64,000 bases of DNA from Williamsia soli (GCF_017377795.1 NZ_JAFRDR010000013.1:62001-126000); one strand, 5' to 3'; shown: positions 24,806 to 33,691, counted from the first letter of the stretch. Notes: generated from the letters alone by a model not told the origin. Numbers and translations are program-made.

Positions 24806-25168
24806 TCAAGCGGTGTCGGTCGCCTGATCCTGCGCGGCGAGTCCGAGGTGTTCGATGTGGAAAATCGCCTCGTCGAGAAGCATCGCCACATGATTGTCAT
24901 AAAGGCGGTAGGTCACCGCGCGACCCGCCCGGGCACCGGTCACCAACCCCAACGCCCGGAGTAGTCGCAACTGATGCGACACGGCGGACTGCTCCATCTC
25001 GACCGCCTCGGCCAGAGCGGTGACGCCCAGCGGGCCGTGTCGTAACTCGGTGAGGATTCTCAGCCGGCTCGGGGTCGCCAGCGCCTGCAGCGTGGCTGCA
25101 ACTGTGGCAGCGGACTCCGCATCAAGGTGCGCCGGCGGTGTAGCTCTGCCCTCGACTCCGTGACCCAT
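24806..25168 (-). CDS. nmtR: NmtR, ArsR/SmtB-family Ni(II)/Co(II)-sensing repressor
   Basis: 120 residues and clearly NmtR. The N-terminus MGHGVEGR supplies the His3 ligand region, and D91, H93, H104 and H107 fall at the numbered metal-binding positions known in M. tuberculosis NmtR. The winged helix (TALAEAVEMEQSAVSHQLRLLRALGLV) is intact. Two C-terminal His present in the M. tuberculosis protein (109 and 116) are not here. NmtR releases DNA when nickel or cobalt binds. It is divergent from ctpJ, its known target. Confidence 0.94.
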   Translation of the reverse strand: MGHGVEGRATPPAHLDAESAATVAATLQALATPSRLRILTELRHGPLGVTALAEAVEMEQSAVSHQLRLLRALGLVTGARAGRAVTYRLYDNHVAMLLDEAIFHIEHLGLAAQDQATDTA

Positions 25169-25180
25169 GAGTAGATGGTA

Positions 25181-25200
25181 ACCAAATGATCATATGTACA
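25181..25200. promoter_or_regulatory. Probable nmtR/ctpJ operator region
   Basis: The 92-base gap between the divergent nmtR and ctpJ starts contains an AT-rich dyad centred on ATGATCAT (25186-25193). ArsR/SmtB-family proteins bind AT-rich dyads of this kind over their own promoters. I could not line it up with a verified NmtR site. Confidence 0.4.
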
Positions 25201-25260
25201 CCTCTTCATTTATGCGTGTATTGTCGCTGCAGGACGTCACCCTCGACCGGAAAGCCCGAG

Positions 25261-27210
25261 ATGACCATCACGGCTACGTTGCCGCCCTCCCCTCCACTCG
25301 AGGACGGCCGGCCCTCTCACAAGACTCGAACCTTCTCGATCGCGGAGGTGCGTTGGGCCTCGGTCGCTCTGCTGCTGTTCACAATCGGCCTGGCGCTGCA
25401 CGTGTCCTCGATGCCCGAATGGACCTACTGGGCCGCATATCTGGCCTGTTATCTCGCGGGTGGCTGGGAACCGGCACTCGAAGGCCTGCGGGCGCTCCGG
25501 CACAAGACCCTCGACGTCGACCTGTTGATGATCGTTGCCGCCATCGGAGCGGCCGGGATCGGACAGGTCTTCGACGGCGCGTTGTTGATCGTCATCTTCG
25601 CCACCTCCGGCGCACTGGAAGCAGTACTGACTCAACGAACAGCCGACTCTATACGCGGTCTCCTGTCCCTCAGCCCCGAGCAGGCACTGCGCGTCGACGC
25701 GGAGGGGGTGCAGACGACCGTCGACGCGTCCGATCTCGCGATCGGAGACACCATCATCGTTCGCCCCGGCGAACGCATCGGCGGAGACGGGAGGGTTGTC
25801 TCCGGTGCAAGCGAGGTGGACCAGTCGACCATCACCGGCGAATCGGTATCTGCGCAGAAGCGGGCCGGAGATGCCGTCTACGCGGGCACCATGAACGGAA
25901 CCGGCATGCTGACTGTCGAGGTCATCCGCGACCCCGCCGACACGATCATCGCTCGCATCGTCGCCATGGTGCACGACGCCTCGTCCACCAAGGCAAAGAC
26001 CCAGCTGTTCATCGAGCGTGTCGAGCAGTACTACTCGAGTATCGTCGTGGCGTCGACCGTGGCGATCTTTGTGTTGCCGTTGCTGTTCGGCGCCCACCTC
26101 GAGTCCGCGCTGTTGCGAGCGATGACATTCATGATCGTTGCCTCACCGTGCGCGGTGGTGCTGGCGACCATGCCGCCACTGCTCGCCGCTATGGCCACCG
26201 CGGCCCGCAATGGTGTTCTGGTCAAATCGGCAGTGGTGATGGAGCGATTGCGCGAGATCGACCTGGTGGTGTTCGACAAAACCGGCACCCTGACCGAGGG
26301 AATGCCCCGCGTCCACACCGTGTGTGCACTCCCCGGAGCCGACATCGAACCGGCCGACATCCTGGCACTGGCCGGCGCCGTCGAACGTCACAGTGAACAC
26401 CCCCTCGCCACCGCCATCACCGACGCCGCGTGGCGATCCGATGACAAGCTGGAGACGGCAACGGATTTCGCATCCACCCCAGGTATCGGAGTCCACGGCT
26501 TCGTCGCCGGACGAAGAATCGACCTCAGCCGTCCCCACATGTGTCCCCTCACACCCGCAGCGCGCGCTCTCGTCGATGAACTCGAACAGTCCGGGCACAC
26601 CGTCGTCCTCGTTGGCATCGACAACACAGCGGTCGGCCTGCTGGGCCTGCGCGACACCATCCGCACCGAAAGCTCACAGGCGGTCGCCCAGATCACGCAA
26701 CTCACCGGACAAAGGCCCATTCTGCTGAGCGGCGACAACCAGCAGGTCGCCACCGCGACCGCCGCAGGCGTCGGCATCACAGACGCCCGCGCCGGCCTTC
26801 TCCCCGACGCCAAAGCCGCCGCCGTGCAGGAGCTTCGCGATCACGGATACGCAGTCCTCGTCGTGGGCGACGGCGTCAACGACGCCCCAGCACTGGCCAC
26901 CGCCCACACCGGTGTAGCCATGGGCCGACGAGGTTCCGACCTCACCCTCGACACAGCCGACGCCGTGCTCATCCACGACGACCTCCGCGGCCTCGTCGGC
27001 GTCCTGAAGCTGTCTCGGCGGGCGCACCGCATCGTCATCGCAAACCTCGCCATCGCGGCAACCTTCATCGTGACTCTGGTGATCTGGGACCTCACCGCAA
27101 CTCTTCCACTACCCCTGGGCGTCGCCGGTCACGAAACCTCGACCGTCATCGTCGCCCTCAACGGCATGCGACTGCTATCCCAACGATCGTGGAGTACGCA
27201 GGCGAGTTGA
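25261..27210 (+). CDS. ctpJ: CtpJ, P1B-4-type Co/Ni-exporting ATPase
   Basis: 649 residues, similar to M. tuberculosis CtpJ along its full length. The metal-site motif is SPC (295-297) in the membrane helix, not CPC, which marks the cobalt/nickel P1B-4 group. HETST near the C-terminus replaces the usual HEGST. TGES (actuator), DKTGT (339-343) and GDGVNDAPAL are present, and no N-terminal metal-binding domain is seen. The frame is open from 25186, but ATG 25261 gives the standard N-terminus. Induced through NmtR by Ni/Co in M. tuberculosis. Confidence 0.94.
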   Translation: MTITATLPPSPPLEDGRPSHKTRTFSIAEVRWASVALLLFTIGLALHVSSMPEWTYWAAYLACYLAGGWEPALEGLRALRHKTLDVDLLMIVAAIGAAGIGQVFDGALLIVIFATSGALEAVLTQRTADSIRGLLSLSPEQALRVDAEGVQTTVDASDLAIGDTIIVRPGERIGGDGRVVSGASEVDQSTITGESVSAQKRAGDAVYAGTMNGTGMLTVEVIRDPADTIIARIVAMVHDASSTKAKTQLFIERVEQYYSSIVVASTVAIFVLPLLFGAHLESALLRAMTFMIVASPCAVVLATMPPLLAAMATAARNGVLVKSAVVMERLREIDLVVFDKTGTLTEGMPRVHTVCALPGADIEPADILALAGAVERHSEHPLATAITDAAWRSDDKLETATDFASTPGIGVHGFVAGRRIDLSRPHMCPLTPAARALVDELEQSGHTVVLVGIDNTAVGLLGLRDTIRTESSQAVAQITQLTGQRPILLSGDNQQVATATAAGVGITDARAGLLPDAKAAAVQELRDHGYAVLVVGDGVNDAPALATAHTGVAMGRRGSDLTLDTADAVLIHDDLRGLVGVLKLSRRAHRIVIANLAIAATFIVTLVIWDLTATLPLPLGVAGHETSTVIVALNGMRLLSQRSWSTQAS

Positions 27211-27234
27211 CATCCTGCGGGCTGCCGTCAGACC

Positions 27235-28179
27235 TCATCCCCGTCCGGAGTTGACCGGAACCATCTCGTTCAGAAACTCGAGTTGGTCGGCGACGACGCC
27301 GGGGAAAAGAGGATCGACGTAGGGGTCGAAGTGACCGCATTCGTAATGTCGCAGCGTCGAATTCGGGATGGCCCGGGCGGCTTTCACAGCAGCGGCAGCC
27401 GGCGCGATGTTGTCGGACGTCGCCACCTGGATCAACACTGGACAACTGATCTTCCGGGCAGTTCGCGCAGGAGAGTAGAGCCCGATCTTCACCAGGATTC
27501 GCGCGGCCACGGTCTCGGGATAATCCCCACGCCGAACTCTCGATCCGGCGATCAGTCGCTCGAACGCAGCCATCGCGCCCGGGGCAGCAAGGGCCGCCAC
27601 CGCGTTTTCGGGCCCGACCGCCGCGACGTATCGAGGCGGTCGCCGAAAGCAGGATCCGATCAGATCGGCCAGACCCACCGGTGCCAGTCGCAATCCTTGC
27701 CGTAGACCCGTGGCACGCACCGCCGCCGGGCCGCTGACGTGGGGAACCTGGGCGATGACCGCCGCCAATCGCTCACCGCGGCCGGCCAACGTCAGCACAT
27801 GGCCTCCGGCAAACGATGTGCCCCAGGCAATCACCCGGTCGGCATCGACAATCTGCAGCGACCGGGCGAACGTGATCGCTGCGCGCCAGTCGTCGAGTTG
27901 CGATCGGACGTCGAGCAACTGGCGGGGCTCACCCTCACTGTCTCCGAAGTAGCGATAGTCGAACAAGACCACGGCGTACCCGGCGGTCGCAAAACGTTCC
28001 GCGTAGGCAGGTAACCGGATCCCCCTCGTCGCGGCGAAACCATGGGCCATGACGACCACGGGCACCGGGCCCACAGGTGCACTGGGTCGGTACACAGTCG
28101 CGGCGCACCTGACTCCGTGGCTGGAGAAGAACTCTTCGGCCTGGGTGTACTCGTTCCCACTCGACACGGTGTCCCCCAC
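27235..28179 (-). CDS. Alpha/beta hydrolase
   Basis: 314 residues with the alpha/beta-hydrolase fold: VVVMAHGFAATRG (oxyanion region), nucleophile Ser in GTSFAGG, Asp in VATSDNIAP, and His in CGHFDPY. This matches the group of hydrolases related to dienelactone hydrolase and YcjY. It is divergent from a TetR gene, with a strong palindrome between them, so it is probably that regulator's target. Substrate unknown. Confidence 0.85.
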   Translation of the reverse strand: MGDTVSSGNEYTQAEEFFSSHGVRCAATVYRPSAPVGPVPVVVMAHGFAATRGIRLPAYAERFATAGYAVVLFDYRYFGDSEGEPRQLLDVRSQLDDWRAAITFARSLQIVDADRVIAWGTSFAGGHVLTLAGRGERLAAVIAQVPHVSGPAAVRATGLRQGLRLAPVGLADLIGSCFRRPPRYVAAVGPENAVAALAAPGAMAAFERLIAGSRVRRGDYPETVAARILVKIGLYSPARTARKISCPVLIQVATSDNIAPAAAAVKAARAIPNSTLRHYECGHFDPYVDPLFPGVVADQLEFLNEMVPVNSGRG

Positions 28180-28192
28180 TTTCTTGATTGGT

Positions 28193-28219
28193 GTTCAAGA
28201 CGGTACCGTCTTCTTGAAC
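28193..28219. promoter_or_regulatory. Palindromic operator between hydrolase and TetR genes
   Basis: GTTCAA at 28193 and TTGAAC at 28214 flank a perfect inner palindrome GACGGTACCGTC (28199-28210). Arms and spacing suit a TetR dimer pair. It lies 23 bases before the tetR start and 14 bases before the hydrolase start. Confidence 0.65.
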
Positions 28220-28241
28220 GTCGATCAAGTAGGGTGTTCGC

Positions 28242-28775
28242 ATGCCCGCCAATCGTCGTCCACGAGCACGGGCGGAAAAGCGGGACGAAATCGTCGCCGC
28301 CGCTCGTCGACTCTTTGTCGACAACGGCTACGACGACACCGCGCTGAGTAGGATCGCCGCCGATGCCGGCGTCACCGCGAACACCGTCTACTGGTATTTC
28401 CCCGACAAAGACCACGTGTTGGTGGCTGTCCTGGAAGAGCTACTGGCCGAGGCGATGGCGCGGTACGAACCCATGGCGCAGCGTCCCCTGGCGGACAAGA
28501 TCATGTTCGCGGTCGAAGAGTTGTCGGCGATGCGCAACCTCGTCGACACCGTCCATTCGCGACGCGCCAACTCGTCGGTGATCGATCAGTGGCACAACAC
28601 TTTCCACACAATGGCCGACACACTCACCCGCGCCGATCTCCCACCCGACGATGCGGGGCCGGCGAGCCACATCATCGCGTTTGTCGTCGAAGGCCTACTC
28701 ACTCATCCCGGCGACGACACCGAGCGACGAGAGATCATCGAATTACTCGTCGATCGCATCACGCGCGACCGATAG
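28242..28775 (+). CDS. TetR family transcriptional regulator
   Basis: 177 residues. The helix-turn-helix region is textbook (LFVDNGYDDTALSRIAADAGVTANTVYWYFPDKDHVLVAVL). It is divergent from the alpha/beta hydrolase and presumably represses both genes through the shared palindrome at 28193-28219. The C-terminal domain is short for the family. Confidence 0.9.
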   Translation: MPANRRPRARAEKRDEIVAAARRLFVDNGYDDTALSRIAADAGVTANTVYWYFPDKDHVLVAVLEELLAEAMARYEPMAQRPLADKIMFAVEELSAMRNLVDTVHSRRANSSVIDQWHNTFHTMADTLTRADLPPDDAGPASHIIAFVVEGLLTHPGDDTERREIIELLVDRITRDR

Positions 28776-28848
28776 TGCGTTGGCGGTCTGAGCGCTGTCG
28801 AACTCGGCAATCACGTCGTCCAGCGATTCGTCCGTCATTGGACCTGGA

Positions 28849-28874
28849 AGGACTACTGCATCTGCAGTAGTCCT
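28849..28874. repeat. Perfect 26-bp inverted repeat
   Basis: Arms AGGACTACTGCA and TGCAGTAGTCCT are perfectly complementary over 12 bp with only TC between them. No T-run follows, so it is not a normal terminator. It could be an operator of the lost two-component regulator whose remnant follows, or an integration or excision scar. Confidence 0.6.
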
Positions 28875-28935
28875 GATGACTGCGTCGGGCCGATCACACA
28901 GCACGAGTTGAAGTGAATCCTGAGTGCAGCGTTGA

Positions 28936-29136
28936 ACACCTCGACGTTTCTCGTGTCGTGAGGTGGTCGCAGCCATAACGGGCGGACTCGACAACAAGGC
29001 GATCGCGGAGCAGATGTTCCTGTCGCCGTTCACGGTCAAAACCCATGCCAACAGGGCGATGACCAAAGTCGGCGCCCGAGACCGCGCTCAACTCGTGTCC
29101 TTCGCCTTCCGCGCCAGCATCCATCCCACACCATGA
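28936..29136 (+). pseudogene. Fragment of a LuxR/NarL-type response regulator
   Basis: The frame reads REVVAAITGGLDNKAIAEQMFLSP and then FTVKTHANRAMTKVGARDRAQLVSFAF, which is the GerE/LuxR helix-turn-helix of NarL-type regulators, ending with a normal stop at 29134. A stop lies just before the fragment and the receiver domain is absent, so about two thirds of the gene is gone. No kinase gene is nearby. Confidence 0.75.
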
Positions 29137-29188
29137 TCGCGACCGGAAATTAGCACTCTGGAAAAAGAGTATGGGGATATTCGTAGAC

Positions 29189-29203
29189 GAGAATGCAATT
29201 TCC
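29189..29203. promoter_or_regulatory. Degenerate copy of catabolic-operon palindrome
   Basis: GAGAATGCAATTTCC keeps one half-site (AGAATGC) of the palindrome CAGAATGCTATTCTG found at 50778 and 59912, matching 10 of 15 positions. It is about 85 bases upstream of the DUF35/thiolase-like operon. Confidence 0.35.
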
Positions 29204-29286
29204 GTTTAGTGTGAGTGGGTGCCCGCTGTCCGATGTGGACGTGGACGTATGCGCCAAAAGCGGCACCCGACTACGGAGGACAACTC

Positions 29287-29712
29287 ATGGCGAAGGCGCT
29301 CGCGCCCGGCGTTTCAACGTGGCCTGCGGAGAACGCGCAGCTCATCGGCAGCAGGTGCGATGCCTGCGGTGCCACCACATGGCCCAAGCAGGACCGCTGC
29401 CCTCGGTGCAGTGGACCGGACATGACCGAACTGCTGCTTCCCCGCCGCGGGGAACTGATCGCATTCACCACCCAGGGCTTCGTACCGAAGCTTCCCTACG
29501 CGGGCGGTGAGACCGCTGCGACGTTCGAGACGTTCGGAATGGGCCTGATCCAGCTCGGCGACGTGGTGCGGGTGGAAGCCCGGCTGACCGAGGCGGACCC
29601 CGAGAAGCTGGCCGACATCAAAGATGTCGAGCTCACCTTCATCCCGTTCTACACCGATGCCGATGGCACCGAAATCATCACCTGGGCGTTCGCGCCGGTT
29701 ACACAGAGCTGA
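29287..29712 (+). CDS. DUF35 zinc-ribbon/OB-fold protein
   Basis: 141 residues. The N-terminal rubredoxin-like ribbon has two CxxC pairs (CDAC and CPRC, about residues 24-42), followed by an OB-fold (RRGELIAFTTQGFVPKLPYAG). DUF35 proteins act with SCP2-type thiolases or aldolases and other CoA enzymes; in steroid side-chain breakdown a DUF35 domain is required by the Ltp2 aldolase. The thiolase-like partner follows after 16 bases. ATG 29287 has a strong GGAGG RBS; the frame starts earlier (29215) without support. Confidence 0.88.
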   Translation: MAKALAPGVSTWPAENAQLIGSRCDACGATTWPKQDRCPRCSGPDMTELLLPRRGELIAFTTQGFVPKLPYAGGETAATFETFGMGLIQLGDVVRVEARLTEADPEKLADIKDVELTFIPFYTDADGTEIITWAFAPVTQS

Positions 29713-29728
29713 GCGAGGAGCTTCTCAC

Positions 29729-30874
29729 ATGAACGACGTTGCCATCATCGGTGTCGGCCTGCACCCATTCGGGCGGTTCGGCGCCAAGTCGGCCATCGAA
29801 ATGGCCGCTGACGCAATCCAACTCGCACTGGCCGACTCCGGCGCCCAGTGGAAAGACATCCAGTTCGGCATCGGCGGCAGCTACGAGGTGGACAACACCG
29901 ACGCCGTCACCCGCCTGGTCGGCCTCACCGGAATCCCGTTCACGAACGTGTTCAACGCGTGCGCCACCTCCGCCAGCGCCATCGAGCAGACCGCCGACGG
30001 AATCCGCTCGGGTAAGTACGACATCGGTATCGCCGTGGGCACCGACAAGCACCCGCGCGGCGCGTTCACCGCCGACCCCGCGATGCTGGGTCTACCCGCC
30101 TGGTACGCCGAGAACGGTCAGTTCGTGACCACGCAGTTCTTCGGCATGAAGATCAGCCGGTACATCCGCGACCACAACATCTCGGTGGAGACTCTCGCGA
30201 AAGTTGCTGCGAAGAACTACCGCAACGGCGGTCTCAACGAGAAGGCTTTCCGCCGCAAGCCGATCAGCGAAGAAGAGATCCTCGGCGCTCAGATGCTGAA
30301 CTACCCGCTGACGCACTACATGTTCTGCGCGCCGGACGAAGGCGCGGCCGCGGTGATCATGTGCCGTGGCGACATCGCCAAGCGCTTCACCTCAAACCCG
30401 GTCTACCTGCGGTCGACTGCGATTCGCACGCGGACCTACGGTGCCTACGAGGTCCACGCCACGTGGGCCGCCATCGACGAAGACGTCTCCCCAACCGTAT
30501 ACGCGTCCCGTGCTGCTTACGAGCAGGCCGGAATCGGTCCCGAAGACGTCAACGTCATGCAGCTCCAAGACACCGACGCCGGTGCAGAGGTCATCCACAT
30601 GGCAGAGAACGGATTCTGTGCCGACGGAGACCAGGAGAAGCTCATCGCCGAAGGTGCGACCGAGATCGGCGGTTCGATGCCGGTCAACACCGACGGCGGC
30701 CTGATCGCCAACGGAGAGCCCATCGGTGCGTCCGGGATCCGCCAGGTCCATGAACTCGTCCTACAGCTGCGCGGTCAGGCCGGTGACCGACAGGTTCCCG
30801 GTAAGCCCAAGGTCGGATACGCACAGGTGTACGGCGCGCCCGGCACTGCAGCAGCCTCGATTCTCTCGCTGTAG
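29729..30874 (+). CDS. SCP2/Ltp-type thiolase-fold enzyme
   Basis: 381 residues of the non-decarboxylating thiolase-like (lipid-transfer-protein) family. The Cys in NACATSASA is kept, but the usual catalytic GHP motif reads NGEPIGASG, with Glu in place of His. This argues against an ordinary thiolase and is compatible with an Ltp-type aldolase or thiolase working with the DUF35 protein just upstream. ATG 29729 follows GAGGAG by 8 bases. Confidence 0.85.
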   Translation: MNDVAIIGVGLHPFGRFGAKSAIEMAADAIQLALADSGAQWKDIQFGIGGSYEVDNTDAVTRLVGLTGIPFTNVFNACATSASAIEQTADGIRSGKYDIGIAVGTDKHPRGAFTADPAMLGLPAWYAENGQFVTTQFFGMKISRYIRDHNISVETLAKVAAKNYRNGGLNEKAFRRKPISEEEILGAQMLNYPLTHYMFCAPDEGAAAVIMCRGDIAKRFTSNPVYLRSTAIRTRTYGAYEVHATWAAIDEDVSPTVYASRAAYEQAGIGPEDVNVMQLQDTDAGAEVIHMAENGFCADGDQEKLIAEGATEIGGSMPVNTDGGLIANGEPIGASGIRQVHELVLQLRGQAGDRQVPGKPKVGYAQVYGAPGTAAASILSL

Positions 30875-30938
30875 AGACACCCGGCGCAGGCGATTCACGT
30901 TGCGGTCGAGTCCCCTAAGTGCATTGGAGCCCCTCGAG

Positions 30939-32483
30939 ATGCGAACCATTCCCGCCCACCTGGTCCAGAGGTACGAGGACGAGGGGTGGTGGACCGACGA
31001 GACGATCGGCGACTTGCTCGCAACCGGTCTGGCCGCGGCCCAAGACGTCGAATTCCGGATTCATTCCGTAATTCGACCGTGGACGGGAACGTTCGCCGAT
31101 GTCGAGCTCGTCGCTCGCAGGCTCGCGGCCGGACTCCGCGAGCGCGGGGTGGTGCCGGGCGACGTCGTCGCATTCCAGTTGCCGAATTGGATGGAGGCCG
31201 CTGCGACATTCTGGGCATCGTCCTTTCTCGGGGCCACGGTCGTGCCGATCGTGCACTTCTACGGCCCCAAAGAGGTCGGGTACATCCTCGGCGCGGTCAC
31301 CCCGAAAGTGTTCATCACGGCGGAGAGCTTCGGCCGCACGCAGTTTGATCCCGAGCTCAGCTCACACGTCCCGATCGTCGGCGTGGTGGGACGAGATTTC
31401 GACGACCTCCTCGCCGACGAACCGCTGTCTGGAATCGTCCGCACCGAGTCGTCGCTGCCTGCCCTGATCGCGTTCACCTCCGGTACGACCAGCTCACCCA
31501 AGGGTGTCATCCACAGCCACCGGTCACTAGGACACGAAACCCGCCAGCTGGGTGGTCTCTATCCCCCGGACCGCGGCCGCCAGCTCACCGCCGCTCCGGT
31601 CGGGCACTTCATCGGCATGGTGAACGCATTCCTCATCCCTGTGCTCGACGGGTCACCGATCAACCTCACCGACGCCTGGGATCCCGCTCAGGCGTTGTCG
31701 CTCATGCAGACCGACGGACTGACCGTGGGTGGTGGTGCCACCTACTTCGTGATCAGCCTGCTCGACCACCCTGATTTCACCCGAGAACACTTGAGATACA
31801 TGAAGTATGCCGGACTGGGTGGGTCGTCGGTCCCAGCCGTGGTCACCACCCGCCTGGCCGAGCTCGGGATCACGGTCTTCCGCTCCTACGGCAGTACCGA
31901 GCATCCGTCGATCGTGGGGTCGATGTACGACGCGCCCGAAGAGAAGCGATTGTTCACCGACGGAAATGTGTTGCCCGGAGTGGAGATACGCCTGGCGGAC
32001 GACGGCGAGATCTTCAGTCGCGGCCCTGATCTCTGCCTGGGGTACACCGATGCCGAACTCACCGCGAAGCACTTCGACGAGGAAGGTTGGTATCGCACAG
32101 GCGATGTCGGTGAACTGGACGAGGACGGCTATCTCACGATCACCGACCGCAAGTCCGACATCATCATCCGCGGCGGCGAGAACATCAGCGCGCTCGAGGT
32201 CGAAGAGGTGCTTCTCGGTATGGCCGATGTCGCGGAAGCCGTCGTCGTCGCAGCCCCCGATGCACGGCTCGGTGAACACGCCGCCGCCGTACTGCGGCTC
32301 CTCCCGGGGCGGCCGATGCCGTCGATGGAGGACCTGCGTGCGCACTTCGGCCGGGTCGGAATCGCCAAACAGAAGTGGCCCGAAGAGCTCCACCAGGTCG
32401 ACGACTTCCCTCGCACCGCGAGCGGCAAAGTTCAGAAGTTCGTCGTCCGCCAGCACATTGCCACAGCCAACAAAAGAGAATAG
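30939..32483 (+). CDS. AMP-dependent acyl-CoA synthetase/ligase
   Basis: 514-residue ANL-superfamily ligase. The P-loop FTSGTTSSPKGVIHSH, SYGSTEHPS (A5 motif), the hinge TGDVGELDEDGYLTITDRKSDIIIRGGENIS, and the catalytic Lys in ASGKVQK are all present. It activates a carboxylic acid to its CoA thioester. The start ATG 30939 follows GGAG by about 9 bases. It lies 64 bases after the thiolase-like gene, in a likely operon. A FadD3-like ligase lies further downstream. Confidence 0.9.
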   Translation: MRTIPAHLVQRYEDEGWWTDETIGDLLATGLAAAQDVEFRIHSVIRPWTGTFADVELVARRLAAGLRERGVVPGDVVAFQLPNWMEAAATFWASSFLGATVVPIVHFYGPKEVGYILGAVTPKVFITAESFGRTQFDPELSSHVPIVGVVGRDFDDLLADEPLSGIVRTESSLPALIAFTSGTTSSPKGVIHSHRSLGHETRQLGGLYPPDRGRQLTAAPVGHFIGMVNAFLIPVLDGSPINLTDAWDPAQALSLMQTDGLTVGGGATYFVISLLDHPDFTREHLRYMKYAGLGGSSVPAVVTTRLAELGITVFRSYGSTEHPSIVGSMYDAPEEKRLFTDGNVLPGVEIRLADDGEIFSRGPDLCLGYTDAELTAKHFDEEGWYRTGDVGELDEDGYLTITDRKSDIIIRGGENISALEVEEVLLGMADVAEAVVVAAPDARLGEHAAAVLRLLPGRPMPSMEDLRAHFGRVGIAKQKWPEELHQVDDFPRTASGKVQKFVVRQHIATANKRE

Positions 32484-32490
32484 TGTTCTC
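32476..32490. promoter_or_regulatory. Copy of catabolic-operon palindrome
   Basis: GAGAATAGTGTTCTC is a 15-bp near-palindrome of the same form (SAGAAYRNNRTTCTS) as those at 50778, 59891 and 59912. It overlaps the end of the ligase gene and lies about 23 bases before the amidohydrolase start. Confidence 0.5.
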
Positions 32491-32512
32491 ACTAAAGGAA
32501 AAGGAGGATCTC

Positions 32513-33691
32513 ATGCCAGATGCATTGCCGTATCCGTTGTTCGACGCGGACAACCACCTCTACGAGACCCAGGAGGCGCTGACCAAGTTCCTTCCGGACA
32601 AGTACAAGGGCGCCATCAAATACGTCCAGGTCGAGGGCCGCACGAAGATCGCCATCCGTAACCAGATCAGCGAATACATCCCCAACCCAACGTTCGACGT
32701 GGTCGCGCGCCCAGGTGCCATGGAGGATTACTTCAAGAACGGCAATCCCGAAGGTAAGAGCAAGCGCGAGATCTTCGGCAAGCCGATCAAGTCGCCCGCC
32801 GCATTCCGCGAGCCCGGCCCCCGGCTGGAGCTGATGGACGAGCTGCAGATCGACCGGACACTGATGTTCCCGACGCTTGCAAGCCTCATCGAAGAGCGCA
32901 TGCGTGACAATCCGGAGCTCATCCATGCCGTGGTCCACTCGCTCAACCAGTGGTTGTACGAGAAGTGGTCGTTCAACTACAAAGACCGGATCTTCACCGT
33001 CCCGGTGATCAGCCTGCCCATCGTGGACAAGGCGATCGAAGAACTCGAGTGGGTGGTCGAGCGGGGCGCTAAGGCGATCCTGGTCCGGCCGGCGCCGGTG
33101 CCCGGTTTCAAGGGCCCGCGGTCGTTTGCCCTGCCCGAGTTCGATCCGTTCTGGAAGCGCGTCGTCGAACTGGATGTGCTTGTCACCCAGCATTCCTCGG
33201 ACAGCGGCTACGCACGCTACAACCAGGACTGGGAGGGCAGCGGCGACGAGATGCTCCCCTTCGTCACCAACGCATTCCGTATGGTCAGCGAATGGCGCCC
33301 GATTCAGGACTCCGTCGCGTCGTGGGTGTGCCACGGCGCTCTGTTCCGCCACCCTGAGTTGCGGATCGCCGTCATCGAGAACGGTGCCAGCTGGCTGCCG
33401 CACGTGCTGCAGACCCTGGGCGATGTCTTCAAGAAGGCCCCTGAGGGATTCGGCATGCAGGACCCCGTTGCGGCCATCAAGAAGAGCATTCACGTGAGCC
33501 CGTTCTGGGAAGAAGATTTCAGCAAGCTCACCGCTCTCATCGGTGCCGAGCGCGTGCTGTTCGGTTCGGACTACCCGCACCCCGAAGGACTCGCGGAGCC
33601 GACCACCTACATCAGTCACATCCAGCACCTGCCGCTGGAAGACCAGAAGCTGGTCATGGGTGGAAACATGGCGAGGTTGCTCAAGGTATGA
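32513..33691 (+). CDS. Amidohydrolase-2 family metal-dependent hydrolase/decarboxylase
   Basis: 392 residues. It begins YPLFDADNHLYET, with a DxDNH in place of the classic HxH start of the amidohydrolase barrel. It has a conserved barrel His in VTQHSSDSG and ends with FGSDYPHPEG, the catalytic Asp strand. This group includes o-pyrocatechuate/ACMS-type decarboxylases and ring hydrolases. A very strong RBS (AAGGAGG) supports ATG 32513. It overlaps the FadD3-like ligase by ATGA, so hydrolysis (or decarboxylation) and CoA activation may be consecutive steps. Confidence 0.86.
   Translation: MPDALPYPLFDADNHLYETQEALTKFLPDKYKGAIKYVQVEGRTKIAIRNQISEYIPNPTFDVVARPGAMEDYFKNGNPEGKSKREIFGKPIKSPAAFREPGPRLELMDELQIDRTLMFPTLASLIEERMRDNPELIHAVVHSLNQWLYEKWSFNYKDRIFTVPVISLPIVDKAIEELEWVVERGAKAILVRPAPVPGFKGPRSFALPEFDPFWKRVVELDVLVTQHSSDSGYARYNQDWEGSGDEMLPFVTNAFRMVSEWRPIQDSVASWVCHGALFRHPELRIAVIENGASWLPHVLQTLGDVFKKAPEGFGMQDPVAAIKKSIHVSPFWEEDFSKLTALIGAERVLFGSDYPHPEGLAEPTTYISHIQHLPLEDQKLVMGGNMARLLKV

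Larger units (their letters stand above)
28776..29286. other. Gene-poor stretch with palindrome and LuxR remnant
   Basis: About 510 bases without an intact gene. It holds a perfect inverted repeat (28849-28874), a plus-strand fragment of a LuxR-type response regulator (28936-29136), and the promoter region of the DUF35 gene with a copy of the catabolic palindrome (29189-29203). Minus-strand frame 28743-29066 looks like chance. Confidence 0.6.

Noticed and set aside
12798..27210. Prophage or integrative element as the origin of the metal/RiPP block
   Set aside because: No integrase, transposase, tRNA or direct repeat was seen at its edges, and composition by eye is like the rest of the window.
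28743..29066. Minus-strand 107-codon frame over the gene-poor stretch
   Set aside because: It runs across the LuxR-type remnant and the perfect palindrome, with no RBS or motif.
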